Source: a bacterium 1XD42-54 (GTDB taxonomy: Bacteria > Bacillota > Clostridia > Lachnospirales > Lachnospiraceae). Taken from it: 64,000 nucleotides of DNA. The DNA is taken from NCBI GenBank assembly GCA_003612585.1, contig RAZH01000003.1, positions 288,968 through 352,967 of the forward strand. The letters run 5' to 3'. The notes beneath the pieces were generated by a model. It saw only the letters and a list, made by a program, of their open reading frames with translations. It was not told where the DNA came from and searched no databases. The translations under genes and the position numbers were made by a program. Of the stretch, positions 26,014 to 35,436 are shown piece after piece (position 1 is the stretch's first letter; every line of letters begins with the position of its first letter).

Positions 26014-28356
26014 CTACTCCTCCGCAAGCAGCGCCCTCGGAGCGATTTTTCTGATTTTCAATGACAGCAGGCAGACCGCCAGAAAAGCAAACAGCACAAG
26101 TCCCACGCCTGCGGCTATGTTAAATCCAAGCGGGACGTGAAACGTACATTTTACGATTCCGATCCCTTTTAAAAACAATGCCGTCAGAGGATTGATAATC
26201 AGGCTGCACACAGTCAGGCCGAGCAGCACAGATATGAGGAGGCTTGGCATAAATGACAGAGAGGTCTGCAGGATAAGCTGGCCTGTTGTAAATCCAAGTG
26301 ATTTCAGGATACCGTAATCCCGCTTTTTGTTATTCAGCATCGTGCGCACAAGCAGGTACAGTACAAAACTGATAATAACGGCAGACAGCACAAGTGTGGC
26401 AATCACAATGATTGTCATAAGAGATACGTATACGCTGGCCACGCCCTCTATGGTTGTTTCTATGTTTATCGTTGTATTTACACTTCCGCCAAACTTTTCT
26501 TTCATTTCCAGGTTAAACGCATCAATATCTGTCCCATCGTCAAGGTTGAGGTAATAGCTTGCATTCGTAAGTCTCCCCAGCCTCTCATACCCTGCCCGGG
26601 TAAACAGGCAGTCCCTGCCGAGATTGTTGGAAATCTGTGTATAGCCGCAGATCAGATATTTTTCCTGTTTTCCGTTTACCGCAATCTCTATTTCATCTCC
26701 GATCCGGAACCCGTTCTCTTTTGCATATTTGGCTGCGATCACGATTTCATTCTCATATTTTGGAAATCTTCCCTCAAATACAAGCTCCTGATTGTTGATT
26801 TTTGAGAAATCATCGCAAAGCGTAGCCATAAGCTCTGCGCCTCCGACGTGGGATACATTCAGGGAGGTATACAGATAGCTCTTCTCCACACGGCCGTCCC
26901 CGTCCATTTCAGCCAGGAAGCCATCCTCTGCCTCTGTCCTCACACTGATACAGCTATCCGCAGTTTCTCCTACGATCAGGTTCAGAAACGGCGTCATATC
27001 GGCAATTACATTTTCAGTCATCAGACCTGAAAACACAACAACAAGGGAAAGAGCAAGCATTGTAATGCCGACGGTAAGGTTATGCTTTACGCCGGAAAGC
27101 GTTGTTTTTAACGCAAGGGCAAGGCTTAAGGGAGCCTTCGTCCTTTCAAGCGGAATGTGGTTGCATTTAAAATTATGCGTCTGAATCCCAGAGCGAAGCG
27201 CTGTAATGGGCTCTATTTTTCTGATTCTGCGCGATGCAGACCATACGGCAAGCACAACGGTACCGCCCAGTACTGCAAACGAAACCAGTAAGGGCGCCGG
27301 CAAAAAATGAACGGTATACGGAATGCCCGTCTGCGCAATCATCATGGTATTGACCGCAGGAAACAGAAGGTAGGAAATTCCGGCTCCGATGGCCGCCGCA
27401 AGGAAGGTCAGGCACAGAAACTGCAGTAATAACGAAAAAATCAGCTGGCCTGACGTATAACCCATGGCTTTCAGCGCGCCAAGGCTTTTCATATTCACCT
27501 GTATATAATTGATAATGTTTGAGACAATCACCACAAGCGCAATTAAAAGCACAAAAAACGCAACAGCGCTCATAATTCCCGAGCAGATCATCTGAGCAAT
27601 GTACCGGGACTGTGAAACAATATCATAGCAATTGCTCACCATCGTGATATTCGGATAATGCTCTGAAACTCTGCTTTTCAATGCTGCCTCATAATTCAGA
27701 TTTTCCGACCAATCCGTCAGCCTTACGGAACATAAGGTTGCCTGCGGCGCACAACCGATTCGCTCCAGTTCCTCATATTTGTCCTTTGTGAGAACAATTT
27801 CCGTCAGCGCGCAGTTATGGGACCCCATCATAATGCTGTTAAAAAATCCGCAGACTGTGTAAACCACTTTCTGGCTTCCGATGGAAATTTCAACCTCTTT
27901 TCCTACCGCAATATCCTCTGTTTTATAGAGAATCGGCAGGTAAATGCCGCTTGTCAGGCTGCCTTCCTCAACGATTTCCAGATTTCCGATGGAACGCGTC
28001 ATTGCTGCCTGCTTTTCCAGAAAAACGAACCAGCCGTTCATCTCCCCGCCATTGTACGGAAACGTGCCAACCATATGCATACAGGAATCCAGCCGGTATT
28101 CCTCAGTACGTTCGTCACTTTCGACCGTCTGCGACAAAAAGCTTTGAACCTCATCCGTATTGCCGTCTACCGACAGCGTAACATGCTCGGCATGAAATCT
28201 GTCGTGGTATCTGTCAAAATTTTTCCTGTAGTCCATAGAAAGCATCAGCCAGAGATTGAGCATGAGCGCGGCAAGCAGGATCAGGACAATGATGGTGACG
28301 GTCTGTCCCTTTGCCTTTCGGATATTGGAGCGGGCAATCAAAAAACTCTTTTTCAT
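26014..28356 (-). CDS. FtsX/MacB-type ABC transporter permease
   Basis: The protein has 780 residues. It has a first membrane segment at about residues 17-37, a large outside domain to about 255 (MacB_PCD-like), three membrane segments with the FtsX motif LGALKAMGYTSGQL, then a second copy: one segment, an outside domain of about 200 residues, and three terminal segments with YGILKSLGFTTGQL. This layout fits peptide/lipid exporters or antimicrobial-peptide detoxifiers, not BceB, whose large loop is placed differently. It begins one base after the ATPase stop and is controlled with it by the two-component system upstream (inference). Confidence 0.85.
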   Translation of the reverse strand: MKKSFLIARSNIRKAKGQTVTIIVLILLAALMLNLWLMLSMDYRKNFDRYHDRFHAEHVTLSVDGNTDEVQSFLSQTVESDERTEEYRLDSCMHMVGTFPYNGGEMNGWFVFLEKQAAMTRSIGNLEIVEEGSLTSGIYLPILYKTEDIAVGKEVEISIGSQKVVYTVCGFFNSIMMGSHNCALTEIVLTKDKYEELERIGCAPQATLCSVRLTDWSENLNYEAALKSRVSEHYPNITMVSNCYDIVSQSRYIAQMICSGIMSAVAFFVLLIALVVIVSNIINYIQVNMKSLGALKAMGYTSGQLIFSLLLQFLCLTFLAAAIGAGISYLLFPAVNTMMIAQTGIPYTVHFLPAPLLVSFAVLGGTVVLAVWSASRRIRKIEPITALRSGIQTHNFKCNHIPLERTKAPLSLALALKTTLSGVKHNLTVGITMLALSLVVVFSGLMTENVIADMTPFLNLIVGETADSCISVRTEAEDGFLAEMDGDGRVEKSYLYTSLNVSHVGGAELMATLCDDFSKINNQELVFEGRFPKYENEIVIAAKYAKENGFRIGDEIEIAVNGKQEKYLICGYTQISNNLGRDCLFTRAGYERLGRLTNASYYLNLDDGTDIDAFNLEMKEKFGGSVNTTINIETTIEGVASVYVSLMTIIVIATLVLSAVIISFVLYLLVRTMLNNKKRDYGILKSLGFTTGQLILQTSLSFMPSLLISVLLGLTVCSLIINPLTALFLKGIGIVKCTFHVPLGFNIAAGVGLVLFAFLAVCLLSLKIRKIAPRALLAEE

Positions 28357-28357
28357 G

Positions 28358-29116
28358 CTACCACCCCATCTCTTTCAGGAATGCGGAAAGCTTTTCGTGC
28401 CTCTGGATATCGCTGTGCGAATATCTGCCCAGATCACATTCTCCTAAAATCATGCCGTCCTTTAAGTACAGAATACGGTTCCCCCGGCAGGCGGAGCGCA
28501 TATCGTGCGTTACCATAACCACGCTCTGGCCCTGCTCATGAAAGCCTGTGAGCGTATCAAGCACGTCAAGTCCTGTTTTACTGTTGAGCGCGCCTGTCGG
28601 TTCATCGGCAAAAACAATTTCCGGCGAATTGATCAGCGCACGGACGATTCCCACGCGCTGCGCCTCACCGCCGGAAAGCTGCGCGGGAAATTTCTTTTGT
28701 GTTTCTTCTGAAATATCCACTGCGGCAAACAATGCTTTTGCCTTTGTCACAAGCGCCTTTTTGTCCCTGCTCACAAGCAGCCCGGCCGAAAGCACATTGT
28801 CCATAACGCTCATTCCGTCAATCAGATAAATCTGCTGGAACACAAAGCCGCAGTGCGCGCGCCGGAACAGGGCAAGCCCGTCAGAATTCAGGTCAGAAAT
28901 CACCTTTTTGCCAAATGTAATCGTCCCGAGCGTAGGCGTATCCATTCCCGACAGTGCATACAAAAGCGTGGATTTTCCTGCGCCGCTTGCGCCCATGATA
29001 ATGGTAAAGTCGCCCCTGTAAAGCTGCAGGTCAATATTTTTCAGAACGTGCTGCATGGTACCGCCGTTTGAGAAGGATTTACTTAATTTCTCAGTCTCTA
29101 ATAAAATCTCTTTCAT
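28358..29116 (-). CDS. LolD/MacB-type ABC ATPase
   Basis: The protein has 252 residues: Walker A GASGAGKST, Q-loop FQQIYLIDG, signature LSGGEAQR, Walker B IVFADEPTGAL (typical of the MacB/LolD/BceA group) and H-loop VTHD. ATG 29116 has AAGGAGGG eight bases upstream and is preferred to 29137. It powers the FtsX-type permease that follows immediately. Confidence 0.9.
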   Translation of the reverse strand: MKEILLETEKLSKSFSNGGTMQHVLKNIDLQLYRGDFTIIMGASGAGKSTLLYALSGMDTPTLGTITFGKKVISDLNSDGLALFRRAHCGFVFQQIYLIDGMSVMDNVLSAGLLVSRDKKALVTKAKALFAAVDISEETQKKFPAQLSGGEAQRVGIVRALINSPEIVFADEPTGALNSKTGLDVLDTLTGFHEQGQSVVMVTHDMRSACRGNRILYLKDGMILGECDLGRYSHSDIQRHEKLSAFLKEMGW

Positions 29117-29161
29117 GGAAAATACCCTCCTTTTCACACGTCCTACTGTACACTTTCAATT

Positions 29162-29199
29162 CTTAACAGTCTTTATGCAATTCTTAAATCTCCCTTAAA
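29162..29199 (-). promoter_or_regulatory. Direct repeats, candidate response-regulator box upstream of the ABC genes
   Basis: The hexamers CTTAAC (29162), CTTAAA (29183) and CTTAAA (29194) are spaced 21 and 11 bases apart on one face of the helix, as for OmpR/PhoB-type regulators. The last overlaps the sensor-kinase stop codon. A TACAGT -10 lies at 29145-29150 without a good -35, which fits an activated promoter. Confidence 0.55.
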
Positions 29200-30460
29200 T
29201 CCCGCTGCTAAAAGCGATCCGGACAGTTGCTTTCAGCCCTGTGGAACCGTTTTCAATGCTGAGCTGCCCCTGCATTTTTTTCATGCAATAATCAGAGATA
29301 TACAGCCCCAGCCCCGCGCCTTCCGTGTTCCTTACATTGCTCCCCCTCTTAAACTTCTCTTTCAGTAGCGGCAGCTCCGCCTCGTCAAGCCCGCCGCCGT
29401 AATCCTCAATACAGACTGCCAGATAATTGTTCTCCAGCGATACTGTTACGTTTATTTTTGTGTCCGCATATTTATAGGAATTGGCAAAAATATTGTCAAA
29501 TACCTGCTGCAAACGAAGGCTGTCCGCAGACAGTAAGCAGTCCGGGACAGGCGGTATGACGGCTCGGTGCAGATAATCCGCACTTTCCAGCATCGGGCGC
29601 AGCTCAGCGCTGTTCAGTTCTGTCGGTATCACCGAAAGCTCCTGCAGCTCCTCCAGGGCAGCAGAAAACAGATTGTTTACCAGCGTATTGATCTGGTCTG
29701 CCTTCTGAATAATCTGCCCGTAATTCCGCCTGTTTTTTTCATCCTGCGACAGCGCTTCCCCCACCTCAGAGGCGGCCTTGATGCTTGCAACCGGCGTTCT
29801 GATATCGTGCGACAGCTTTGCCACCAGTTCCTTTTTACTCTCGTTTGCAGCAGCTTCAGCCATTCTTGCCTTTTTTAATTCAGAACGCATGATATCAAAG
29901 CTCTCTGTAAATGCCCCGAACAAATTTTGCCGGTCCATTTCCAGCGGAATGTCCAGATTGCCCTGCGCAATACGCTCTGCAAATTTTCTGAGCCTTTGGA
30001 ACGGCTTTAAAACCGTGCGCTGCACATAAAAAAAATACCCCGCGCAAATGATGCACTGTAACAGCACAGCTGCCGCTACCGCGAAAGCTGTGCGCCGTTT
30101 TTCGGATTGAAAAATGACGGCGCTGTTGTTGTACACAATCAGCTTGCCTGCAACTGAATTTTCAACTTTAATATCCAGTATGGTATCTCTGTGGCCGACT
30201 GCCGCGTTTATGCTCTCGCTAAGCCCCGGATTTGTCCTGTACAGAACTTCTCCGGACAAATCCAGCACAACATAATCAAGGTCAGTGCAATTTCTGTGCA
30301 CCTCCAGCGAAGCCCAGTCCCGCTGCACTGTCTGCAGAGCCTCATTGACTGCCGTTGTATCCTGAAGCTTCTCTGTCTCCGGGAACAAAAACAAAAGCAG
30401 TACGGCAAGCTCCATGAGGAACAAAGCAGCCACACTCCCCAAAAATATGCGGCTTTTCAT
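29195..30460 (-). CDS. Sensor histidine kinase (OmpR-partner type)
   Basis: The protein has 421 residues. Membrane segments at about residues 7-27 and 124-146 flank an outside sensor of about 95 residues. A HAMP-like linker, a HisKA domain with His218 (KLSHDIRTP) and an ATPase domain (NIFANSYKYAD, EDYGGGLDEAE, GAGLGLYIS) follow. It starts with ATGA overlapping the response-regulator stop. It probably senses a peptide or envelope stress and activates the ABC exporter genes downstream. Confidence 0.9.
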   Translation of the reverse strand: MKSRIFLGSVAALFLMELAVLLLFLFPETEKLQDTTAVNEALQTVQRDWASLEVHRNCTDLDYVVLDLSGEVLYRTNPGLSESINAAVGHRDTILDIKVENSVAGKLIVYNNSAVIFQSEKRRTAFAVAAAVLLQCIICAGYFFYVQRTVLKPFQRLRKFAERIAQGNLDIPLEMDRQNLFGAFTESFDIMRSELKKARMAEAAANESKKELVAKLSHDIRTPVASIKAASEVGEALSQDEKNRRNYGQIIQKADQINTLVNNLFSAALEELQELSVIPTELNSAELRPMLESADYLHRAVIPPVPDCLLSADSLRLQQVFDNIFANSYKYADTKINVTVSLENNYLAVCIEDYGGGLDEAELPLLKEKFKRGSNVRNTEGAGLGLYISDYCMKKMQGQLSIENGSTGLKATVRIAFSSGI

Positions 30461-31137
30461 GATTTACCTCCGGCAAACCGGTACCCGTTGCCCCAGACTG
30501 TAATAATATATTCCGGATTTCCCGGTTCCCGCTCAATGGCCTCGCGTATTTTCCGGATATGAACATTCAGTGTGCCGTCCCCGGTAAATTTATCTCCCCA
30601 GACCTTTTCAAAAAGCTCCTGCTTTGCCACCATACGTCCTTCACTTTGTATCAGATAGGCCAGCAGCTTAAATTCAAGCGACGTCAGCTTTACCAGGGCG
30701 CCGTCGACAAATACCTGCCTTGTAGAAAAATCCACAGCCAGCCGCCCATTGTCATACCTTGCTGCCTCCCTGCCTGCGCAGCGTTTGAGCACTGCCCTGA
30801 CCTTTGCCAGCAAAACGCCAAGCGAATACGGTTTTTGGATGTAATCGTCGCCGCCGATACTCAGGGCAATAATCTGGTCGTCATCACTTGTGCGCGCTGA
30901 GATAAACAGGATGGGGATTTCCAGGCTTCCCCGCAGTTCTTTGCACAGTTCAAATCCGCTTCCGTCGCCCAGGTTGATGTCAAGCAGCAGCAGCCTGGCT
31001 GTATGCTCCCTGAAAAAGTCCCGGCACGCGGCGACGCTGTAGACAACCGCGGTTTTCACGCCGAACAGATTAAAATATTCCGCCGTGCTGTCTGCAAGCA
31101 GCTTTTCATCATCTATAATCAAGCAGTCATATGTCAT
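30457..31137 (-). CDS. OmpR-family response regulator
   Basis: The protein has 226 residues. The receiver domain has the acidic pair DD (residues 9-10), phospho-acceptor Asp53 (LLDINLGDG) and Lys in IQKPYS. The C-terminal winged helix is of OmpR type (LTSLEFKLLAYL, LNVHIRKIREAIE, VWGNGYRF). ATG 31137 has GAGGAG upstream and begins at the family N-terminus. It is the first gene of the RR-HK-ABC operon; its promoter carries two TetR-type operators. Confidence 0.9.
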   Translation of the reverse strand: MTYDCLIIDDEKLLADSTAEYFNLFGVKTAVVYSVAACRDFFREHTARLLLLDINLGDGSGFELCKELRGSLEIPILFISARTSDDDQIIALSIGGDDYIQKPYSLGVLLAKVRAVLKRCAGREAARYDNGRLAVDFSTRQVFVDGALVKLTSLEFKLLAYLIQSEGRMVAKQELFEKVWGDKFTGDGTLNVHIRKIREAIEREPGNPEYIITVWGNGYRFAGGKS

Positions 31138-31154
31138 TTTTTTCTCCTCAAAAA

Positions 31155-31206
31155 ACATACCGTTAGTATGTAAGATAACTTATCATACGAACGGCATGGC
31201 TGTCAA
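31155..31206 (-). promoter_or_regulatory. Promoter of the two-component operon with two TetR-type operators
   Basis: TTGACA (31201-31206), 18 bp and TAAGTT (31177-31182) on the minus strand. Operator 1, ACATACCGTTAGTATGT (31155-31171), is a dyad at the start of transcription. Operator 2 (31183-31199, CATAC-5-GCATG) fills the spacer. Centres are 28 bp apart. The same pair, same spacing and same position relative to the promoter occurs at the TetR gene at 37696-37747. Confidence 0.75.
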
Positions 31207-31290
31207 TGGGAAGCTTTTCAGGCCAGTAATGATCTGCAATCTCCGGCGCACAGCCCGGATCATGCAGATTAAAATCTACAAATTATGAGG

Positions 31291-32616
31291 TCACTTCATA
31301 TGAGCCCTATCATACACCAGGCACCCTGCAGACACCAAAAACATAATCCCTTCTGCAGCCGGCACAGCCAGCCATACGCCGGTGATACCCCAAAGCTTCG
31401 GCAACAGAAGAATACCGCCTGTCAGCAGTCCAAATGTCCTTAAAAACGAAAGAATTGCCGACAGCTTTCCATTTGACAGGGCTGTAAACATAGCAGAAGT
31501 AAAAATATTCAATCCACAAAACAAAAAGCTGTAGGAAAAGACAGAAAATCCGCCTGCTGCAATCCTGTATATATTTGACGTCTCAGGCGCAAAAAGCCGT
31601 ACCATATAAGAGCCACAAAACAGGGAAACCGCAAATACCAGCAGGGATGCCACTGTGATAAAGCCTATACAGCTTTGAACTACCTTCTTTTGCCGGACGT
31701 TGTTTTTATTTCCGTAATGAAAACCAATCACCGGCGCAACCCCCATCGAAAAACCAATATACAACGTATTCAGCAAAAACTGTGAGTAAATTAGAATTGT
31801 GATAGCCGCAACGCCCTCTTCCTCCAGCAAAGCCATCATTGTACTGTTGAACAGAAATGTTGTGACAGCCGTTGCAAGCTGACTCACCATTTCCGACGAA
31901 CCATTGAAGCAGCTCTCCTTCAGCACCGCCCATTTCCACTTTGGCTTGGTAAAAGAAAGCATTCCCTTACTTTGCTTGAAAAAAATAATTCCAGCAACGG
32001 TTGGAATCAAATAGCCACAGCCTGTCCCCAGCGCTGCGCCGCAGATACCAAGGCCACAGATGACGATAAAAACATAATCCAGAACAATATTCGCAAAGCC
32101 AGCGAAAACAGACAGACCAAAACCCATTCCAGGTTTCCCCGCAGTTACAAACAGGTTAGAGAATACAGTCTGTATCATATTTGCAGGTATAAACAGAAAC
32201 AGCACACTCAAATAGTCTTTGCAATAAGAAAAAAGTAACTCGCTCGCCCCCAGCGCATACACAATCTCATCGATCCATATGGTTCCGATTATCAAAATGA
32301 CACATCCGATGACCGCTGCCGCTATTATGAGCAGTGTAAAATCCTCTTTTGCTTCACAAGCCTTCCCTTCCCCTATTTTTCGGGAAACAATCGCATTGCC
32401 TCCGGTCGCAATCATCGTTCCAAGACCAACTGTCATATTTATAACGGGGCACACAATATTAATCGCGGAAAGTGCATCTGTATGAACAAATCGAGCTACA
32501 AAAATCGTATCTACGACTGTATAAAGCCCCATAAATATCATCATAACTATGGTAGGAAATGCAAAACGCAAAAGTGATACCATACTCCATTTCTGATCAA
32601 AAATATTGTCATTCAT
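31291..32616 (-). CDS. MATE-family multidrug efflux transporter
   Basis: The protein has 441 residues with about twelve membrane segments in two MatE repeats. Typical motifs are present (VVDTIFVARFVHTDALSAINIVCP in the first, ATAVTTFLFNSTMMALLEEEGVAA in the second). It belongs to the DinF/MepA-like group of Firmicutes and exports cationic drugs using a sodium or proton gradient. Its start overlaps the stop of the AraC-GNAT gene by eight bases, so the two are translationally coupled. Confidence 0.9.
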   Translation of the reverse strand: MNDNIFDQKWSMVSLLRFAFPTIVMMIFMGLYTVVDTIFVARFVHTDALSAINIVCPVINMTVGLGTMIATGGNAIVSRKIGEGKACEAKEDFTLLIIAAAVIGCVILIIGTIWIDEIVYALGASELLFSYCKDYLSVLFLFIPANMIQTVFSNLFVTAGKPGMGFGLSVFAGFANIVLDYVFIVICGLGICGAALGTGCGYLIPTVAGIIFFKQSKGMLSFTKPKWKWAVLKESCFNGSSEMVSQLATAVTTFLFNSTMMALLEEEGVAAITILIYSQFLLNTLYIGFSMGVAPVIGFHYGNKNNVRQKKVVQSCIGFITVASLLVFAVSLFCGSYMVRLFAPETSNIYRIAAGGFSVFSYSFLFCGLNIFTSAMFTALSNGKLSAILSFLRTFGLLTGGILLLPKLWGITGVWLAVPAAEGIMFLVSAGCLVYDRAHMK

Positions 32617-33460
32617 GTGAATGCTCCTCTTGTTTCGGGTATAAAATCAGCCGTTGTGTAGGGTAACCAAACTCTGTCAACAGCTCCGCTTCTGCAAAGC
32701 CAAGCTGTTTATACGCTGCCCGTTGTCCTGTATCGGCCTTGTCCCCCTCCCGGAATGTCGTGATACTGATTTTTCGGCCTGTAAACAGGTTGCACAGAAT
32801 AAAATCGAGGAATGCTTTCGCTATATCATGTTTGCGATACTGTGGATGCACGCCTAAATAATCAATACTCCCCGTCTTTCGTGAAAATGCAGCTGCCCCG
32901 ACCACAACCTTTTTATCCCGTATCATCAATGCCTGTTTTTGTGCAATACAGAATTTAAGATGCTCCAGGTGCTCCGCCTCGTCAAACCCTGGAAACCCAT
33001 CAATTACAAGTCTGGCAAAATTCATCCAGTCCGGAATATCATCCTGCGTAGCATAGACAATATCTGAAACCATGATAGCGGGAGCAGATGCGTTTTTGTT
33101 TAAGGTAAACTCCAGCTGCAACGGATAAAATGCCTGATTCTCTCTGTATTCCAAAGGCGTACGCTTATACATGTCCTTAAAAACGCTTGTAAAAGCCTGC
33201 TGACTTTCATATCCGGCAAGCAGCGCTACCTCAAGCAGTGGTTTTTGTGAAAATACCAGCAATTTCGCCGCCTCGGTCAGCTTCCTGCGACGGATATACT
33301 CATGCAGCGTCATGCCAACTGTGTCTGTAAACATACGATGCAGATAGTATTTCGAATAGTGTACTGCATTTGCGACTGTCTCCAAATCTAACTTCTCATT
33401 CAAGTGCTCCTCAACGTATGCGATTACTGCCGTAATATGCTCAACCTGTCTGTGTTCCAT
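32609..33460 (-). CDS. AraC-type regulator fused to a GNAT domain
   Basis: The protein has 283 residues. Residues 5-105 are two AraC helix-turn-helix motifs (LDLETVANAVHYSKYYLHRMF, PLLEVALLAGYESQQAFTSVFK). Residues 130-275 are a GNAT acetyltransferase (VVVGAAAFSRKTG, YLGVHPQYRKHDIAKAF, AAYKQLGF). The usual AraC effector domain is replaced by an enzyme-like domain that could sense or modify a small molecule, for example a drug. It is followed directly by the MATE pump gene. AAGGCGGGG precedes the start. Confidence 0.85.
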   Translation of the reverse strand: MEHRQVEHITAVIAYVEEHLNEKLDLETVANAVHYSKYYLHRMFTDTVGMTLHEYIRRRKLTEAAKLLVFSQKPLLEVALLAGYESQQAFTSVFKDMYKRTPLEYRENQAFYPLQLEFTLNKNASAPAIMVSDIVYATQDDIPDWMNFARLVIDGFPGFDEAEHLEHLKFCIAQKQALMIRDKKVVVGAAAFSRKTGSIDYLGVHPQYRKHDIAKAFLDFILCNLFTGRKISITTFREGDKADTGQRAAYKQLGFAEAELLTEFGYPTQRLILYPKQEEHSHE

Positions 33461-33587
33461 GTCATCCCCGCCTTTCTCTGATATTGTATCACAAGCTAAA
33501 AAGGATATTTTTATGATTCTTGCGGTATCTGTTGATCATTCCTGCCTCCTTGTAAATACATAACTCAAAAATTTATTATACGAAAAA

Positions 33588-33618
33588 AGAGCCCTGAAGG
33601 AATTATCCCTCAGGGCCT
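33588..33618 (-). terminator. Rho-independent terminator after queC
   Basis: GCCCTGA and TCAGGGC arms with extra GC pairing, followed on the minus strand by TCTTTTTTC, 15 bp after the queC stop. Confidence 0.85.
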
Positions 33619-33632
33619 ATCTTTTCAATTAA

Positions 33633-34325
33633 TTATTTGTGCAACAAAGCCGGATCAGACATGCCGTTTGCTTCGAATGCCTTCTGACGGTCGATACACG
33701 TACCGCAGTGTCCGCAGGGATATTCCCCGCCCTCGTAACAGCTCCAGGTCAGCTCATAAGGAACCCCCAGCCGCAGTCCCTCTTTCACTACGTCCGCTTT
33801 ATTACAGTGAATAAACGGCGCTTCAATCCGCAGCGCTTTTCCGCAGCCTTCATACACTGCCTGATTCATGCTGTCAAAAAATGCTTCGCTGCAATCCGGA
33901 TAAGCATTGCCAGCCGCATCATCCCTGTGCGCTCCATAATAGATATAACTGCATTTCATAGATAATGCCATACTGGCTGCGGATGCCAGAAAAAGTCCAT
34001 TTCTAAACGGCACATAAGTACTTACCGGCACGCCACCCTGCCCCTCAAGCTGGCTGGCATAGGACCCCTCCGGAATCTTTCTGCCGGAATGTGACAGCAA
34101 AGAGCAATCACTCTCGGCAAAAATCGGCGTAAGATCCAGTTCCATCCCTTTCAGACCATAATACGCGAGAACCTTGCGTGCCGCCTCCATCTCTTTTTCA
34201 TGCTTCTGTCCATATACAATTGATAATGGAATCACATTTTCCTTGCCAAAACGATCGATCGCCACACCCAGACAGGTGGTACTGTCCACGCCCCCGCTGA
34301 ATAATACCATCGCTTTTTCTTTCAT
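33633..34325 (-). CDS. queC: 7-cyano-7-deazaguanine synthase
   Basis: The protein has 230 residues. It makes preQ0 from carboxy-deazaguanine, ammonia and ATP in the queuosine pathway. It has the PP-loop SGGVDSTT (residues 10-17), the substrate-site segment YVPFRNGLFL and a zinc site from Cys196, Cys204, Cys207 and Cys210. GGAGGAG precedes the start. It is the last gene of queT-queF-queC. The queD and queE genes for the earlier steps are not in the window. Confidence 0.95.
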   Translation of the reverse strand: MKEKAMVLFSGGVDSTTCLGVAIDRFGKENVIPLSIVYGQKHEKEMEAARKVLAYYGLKGMELDLTPIFAESDCSLLSHSGRKIPEGSYASQLEGQGGVPVSTYVPFRNGLFLASAASMALSMKCSYIYYGAHRDDAAGNAYPDCSEAFFDSMNQAVYEGCGKALRIEAPFIHCNKADVVKEGLRLGVPYELTWSCYEGGEYPCGHCGTCIDRQKAFEANGMSDPALLHK

Positions 34326-34341
34326 CTTCTCCTCCTGCCTG

Positions 34342-34839
34342 TTACCGGTTGTCTATCTTCTCCGGATACATGTCATGGTGCGTCAGACGGTCAAGCGCTA
34401 CCTGCTCCCAACAGGTTCCCGGTTTGCCATAATTGCAGTAAGGATCAATCGAAATTCCTCCACGCGGAGTGAATTTCCCCCATACTTCAATATATTTCGG
34501 GTCCATCAGCCGAATCAGGTCTTTCATGATGATATTGACACAATCCTCGTGAAAATCTCCGTGATTACGGAAGCTGAACAGATACAGCTTCAGAGATTTG
34601 CTTTCCACCATCCGGGCTCCCGGCACATAGGATATGTAAATCGTCGCAAAATCCGGCTGGCCCGTCATGGGACAAAGGCTTGTAAATTCCGGACAGTTGA
34701 ATTTCACAAAATAGTCGTTATCCGGATGTTTGTTTGGAAAAGTCTCCAGTACCTCCGGAGCATAATCTGTCTGATATCTCGTCTTCTGATTTCCCAGCAG
34801 CGTGATATCCTTCAATTCTTCATGCGTTCTTCCCTGCAT
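34342..34839 (-). CDS. queF: NADPH-dependent 7-cyano-7-deazaguanine reductase
   Basis: The protein has 165 residues, the short single-domain (YkvM-like) form. It reduces preQ0 to preQ1. Catalytic Cys56 ([10 protein letters not shown]) and Asp63 are in place, followed by the NADPH-binding segment [20 protein letters not shown]. It lies 16 bp upstream of queC and 39 bp downstream of queT. Confidence 0.95.
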   Translation of the reverse strand: MQGRTHEELKDITLLGNQKTRYQTDYAPEVLETFPNKHPDNDYFVKFNCPEFTSLCPMTGQPDFATIYISYVPGARMVESKSLKLYLFSFRNHGDFHEDCVNIIMKDLIRLMDPKYIEVWGKFTPRGGISIDPYCNYGKPGTCWEQVALDRLTHHDMYPEKIDNR

Positions 34840-34878
34840 ATTTCTCTCCTTTCTGTTCGCTCATACTGCTTACCCTTC

Positions 34879-35385
34879 CTATGCTTCCTGCGTCTTTACG
34901 GGTCTGCTTCCAAAGACCCGTTCCAGAACCTTTACCAGCAGTACGCCACACACTGCCGGTATCGCCTGTCCGACACAAAGGCTTCCTGCCAGCGGAAAAT
35001 ACGGCAGTTTCAGAAGATACGACAGCCATGTGGACACACCAAATCCCGGCACCAGTACAATCGGAAGTACCATCAGCCAGCGGCTCCAGTGCATCTTACG
35101 GATACCGACAATCAGTGCAGTCGTCACAATACCCACGACACACCCTCCGAACATATCCAGAAGACCAAGTCCTCCGAACAGCATATTTGCTATGAAATTA
35201 GCGAGACCAAGGGGAAAAACCAGGAACGGAAACAGATAAGAAAGAGCATACAACGACGTTGCAATCCGGATCTGATAAGCTCCGAAAGAAAAGCTCTGAG
35301 TAAAGTACAGCACTGTTACATACAGTGCGATTACCATGGCAGAAAACGTCAATTTCTGCACTCTGGTCATATCTCTATTTATCAT
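34879..35385 (-). CDS. queT: Queuosine-precursor transporter, QueT family
   Basis: The protein has 168 residues with about five to six membrane segments and is of the QueT (ECF S-component-like) family, including YVTVLYFTQSFSFGAYQIRIATSLYAL and PFLVFPLGLANFIANMLFGG. It would take up preQ1, queuine or a related base with an energy-coupling-factor module encoded elsewhere. GGAGGTG precedes the start and a preQ1-like aptamer lies in the leader. The order queT-queF-queC combines salvage and synthesis. Confidence 0.88.
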   Translation of the reverse strand: MINRDMTRVQKLTFSAMVIALYVTVLYFTQSFSFGAYQIRIATSLYALSYLFPFLVFPLGLANFIANMLFGGLGLLDMFGGCVVGIVTTALIVGIRKMHWSRWLMVLPIVLVPGFGVSTWLSYLLKLPYFPLAGSLCVGQAIPAVCGVLLVKVLERVFGSRPVKTQEA

Positions 35386-35436
35386 ATTCGTTCACCTCCA
35401 AATAAGTACACAACAACGTGAAAAGTTACACTGTTG

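Noticed and set aside
26014-31137. BceRSAB-type bacitracin module
   Set aside because: The gene order is similar, but the permease has two FtsX repeats and is longer, and the kinase has a real extracellular sensor domain, unlike BceS.
34174-35421. 415-codon plus-strand open frame
   Set aside because: It is antisense to queC, queF and queT, rich in Arg/His/Ser/Cys as expected of a shadow frame, and has no ribosome site.
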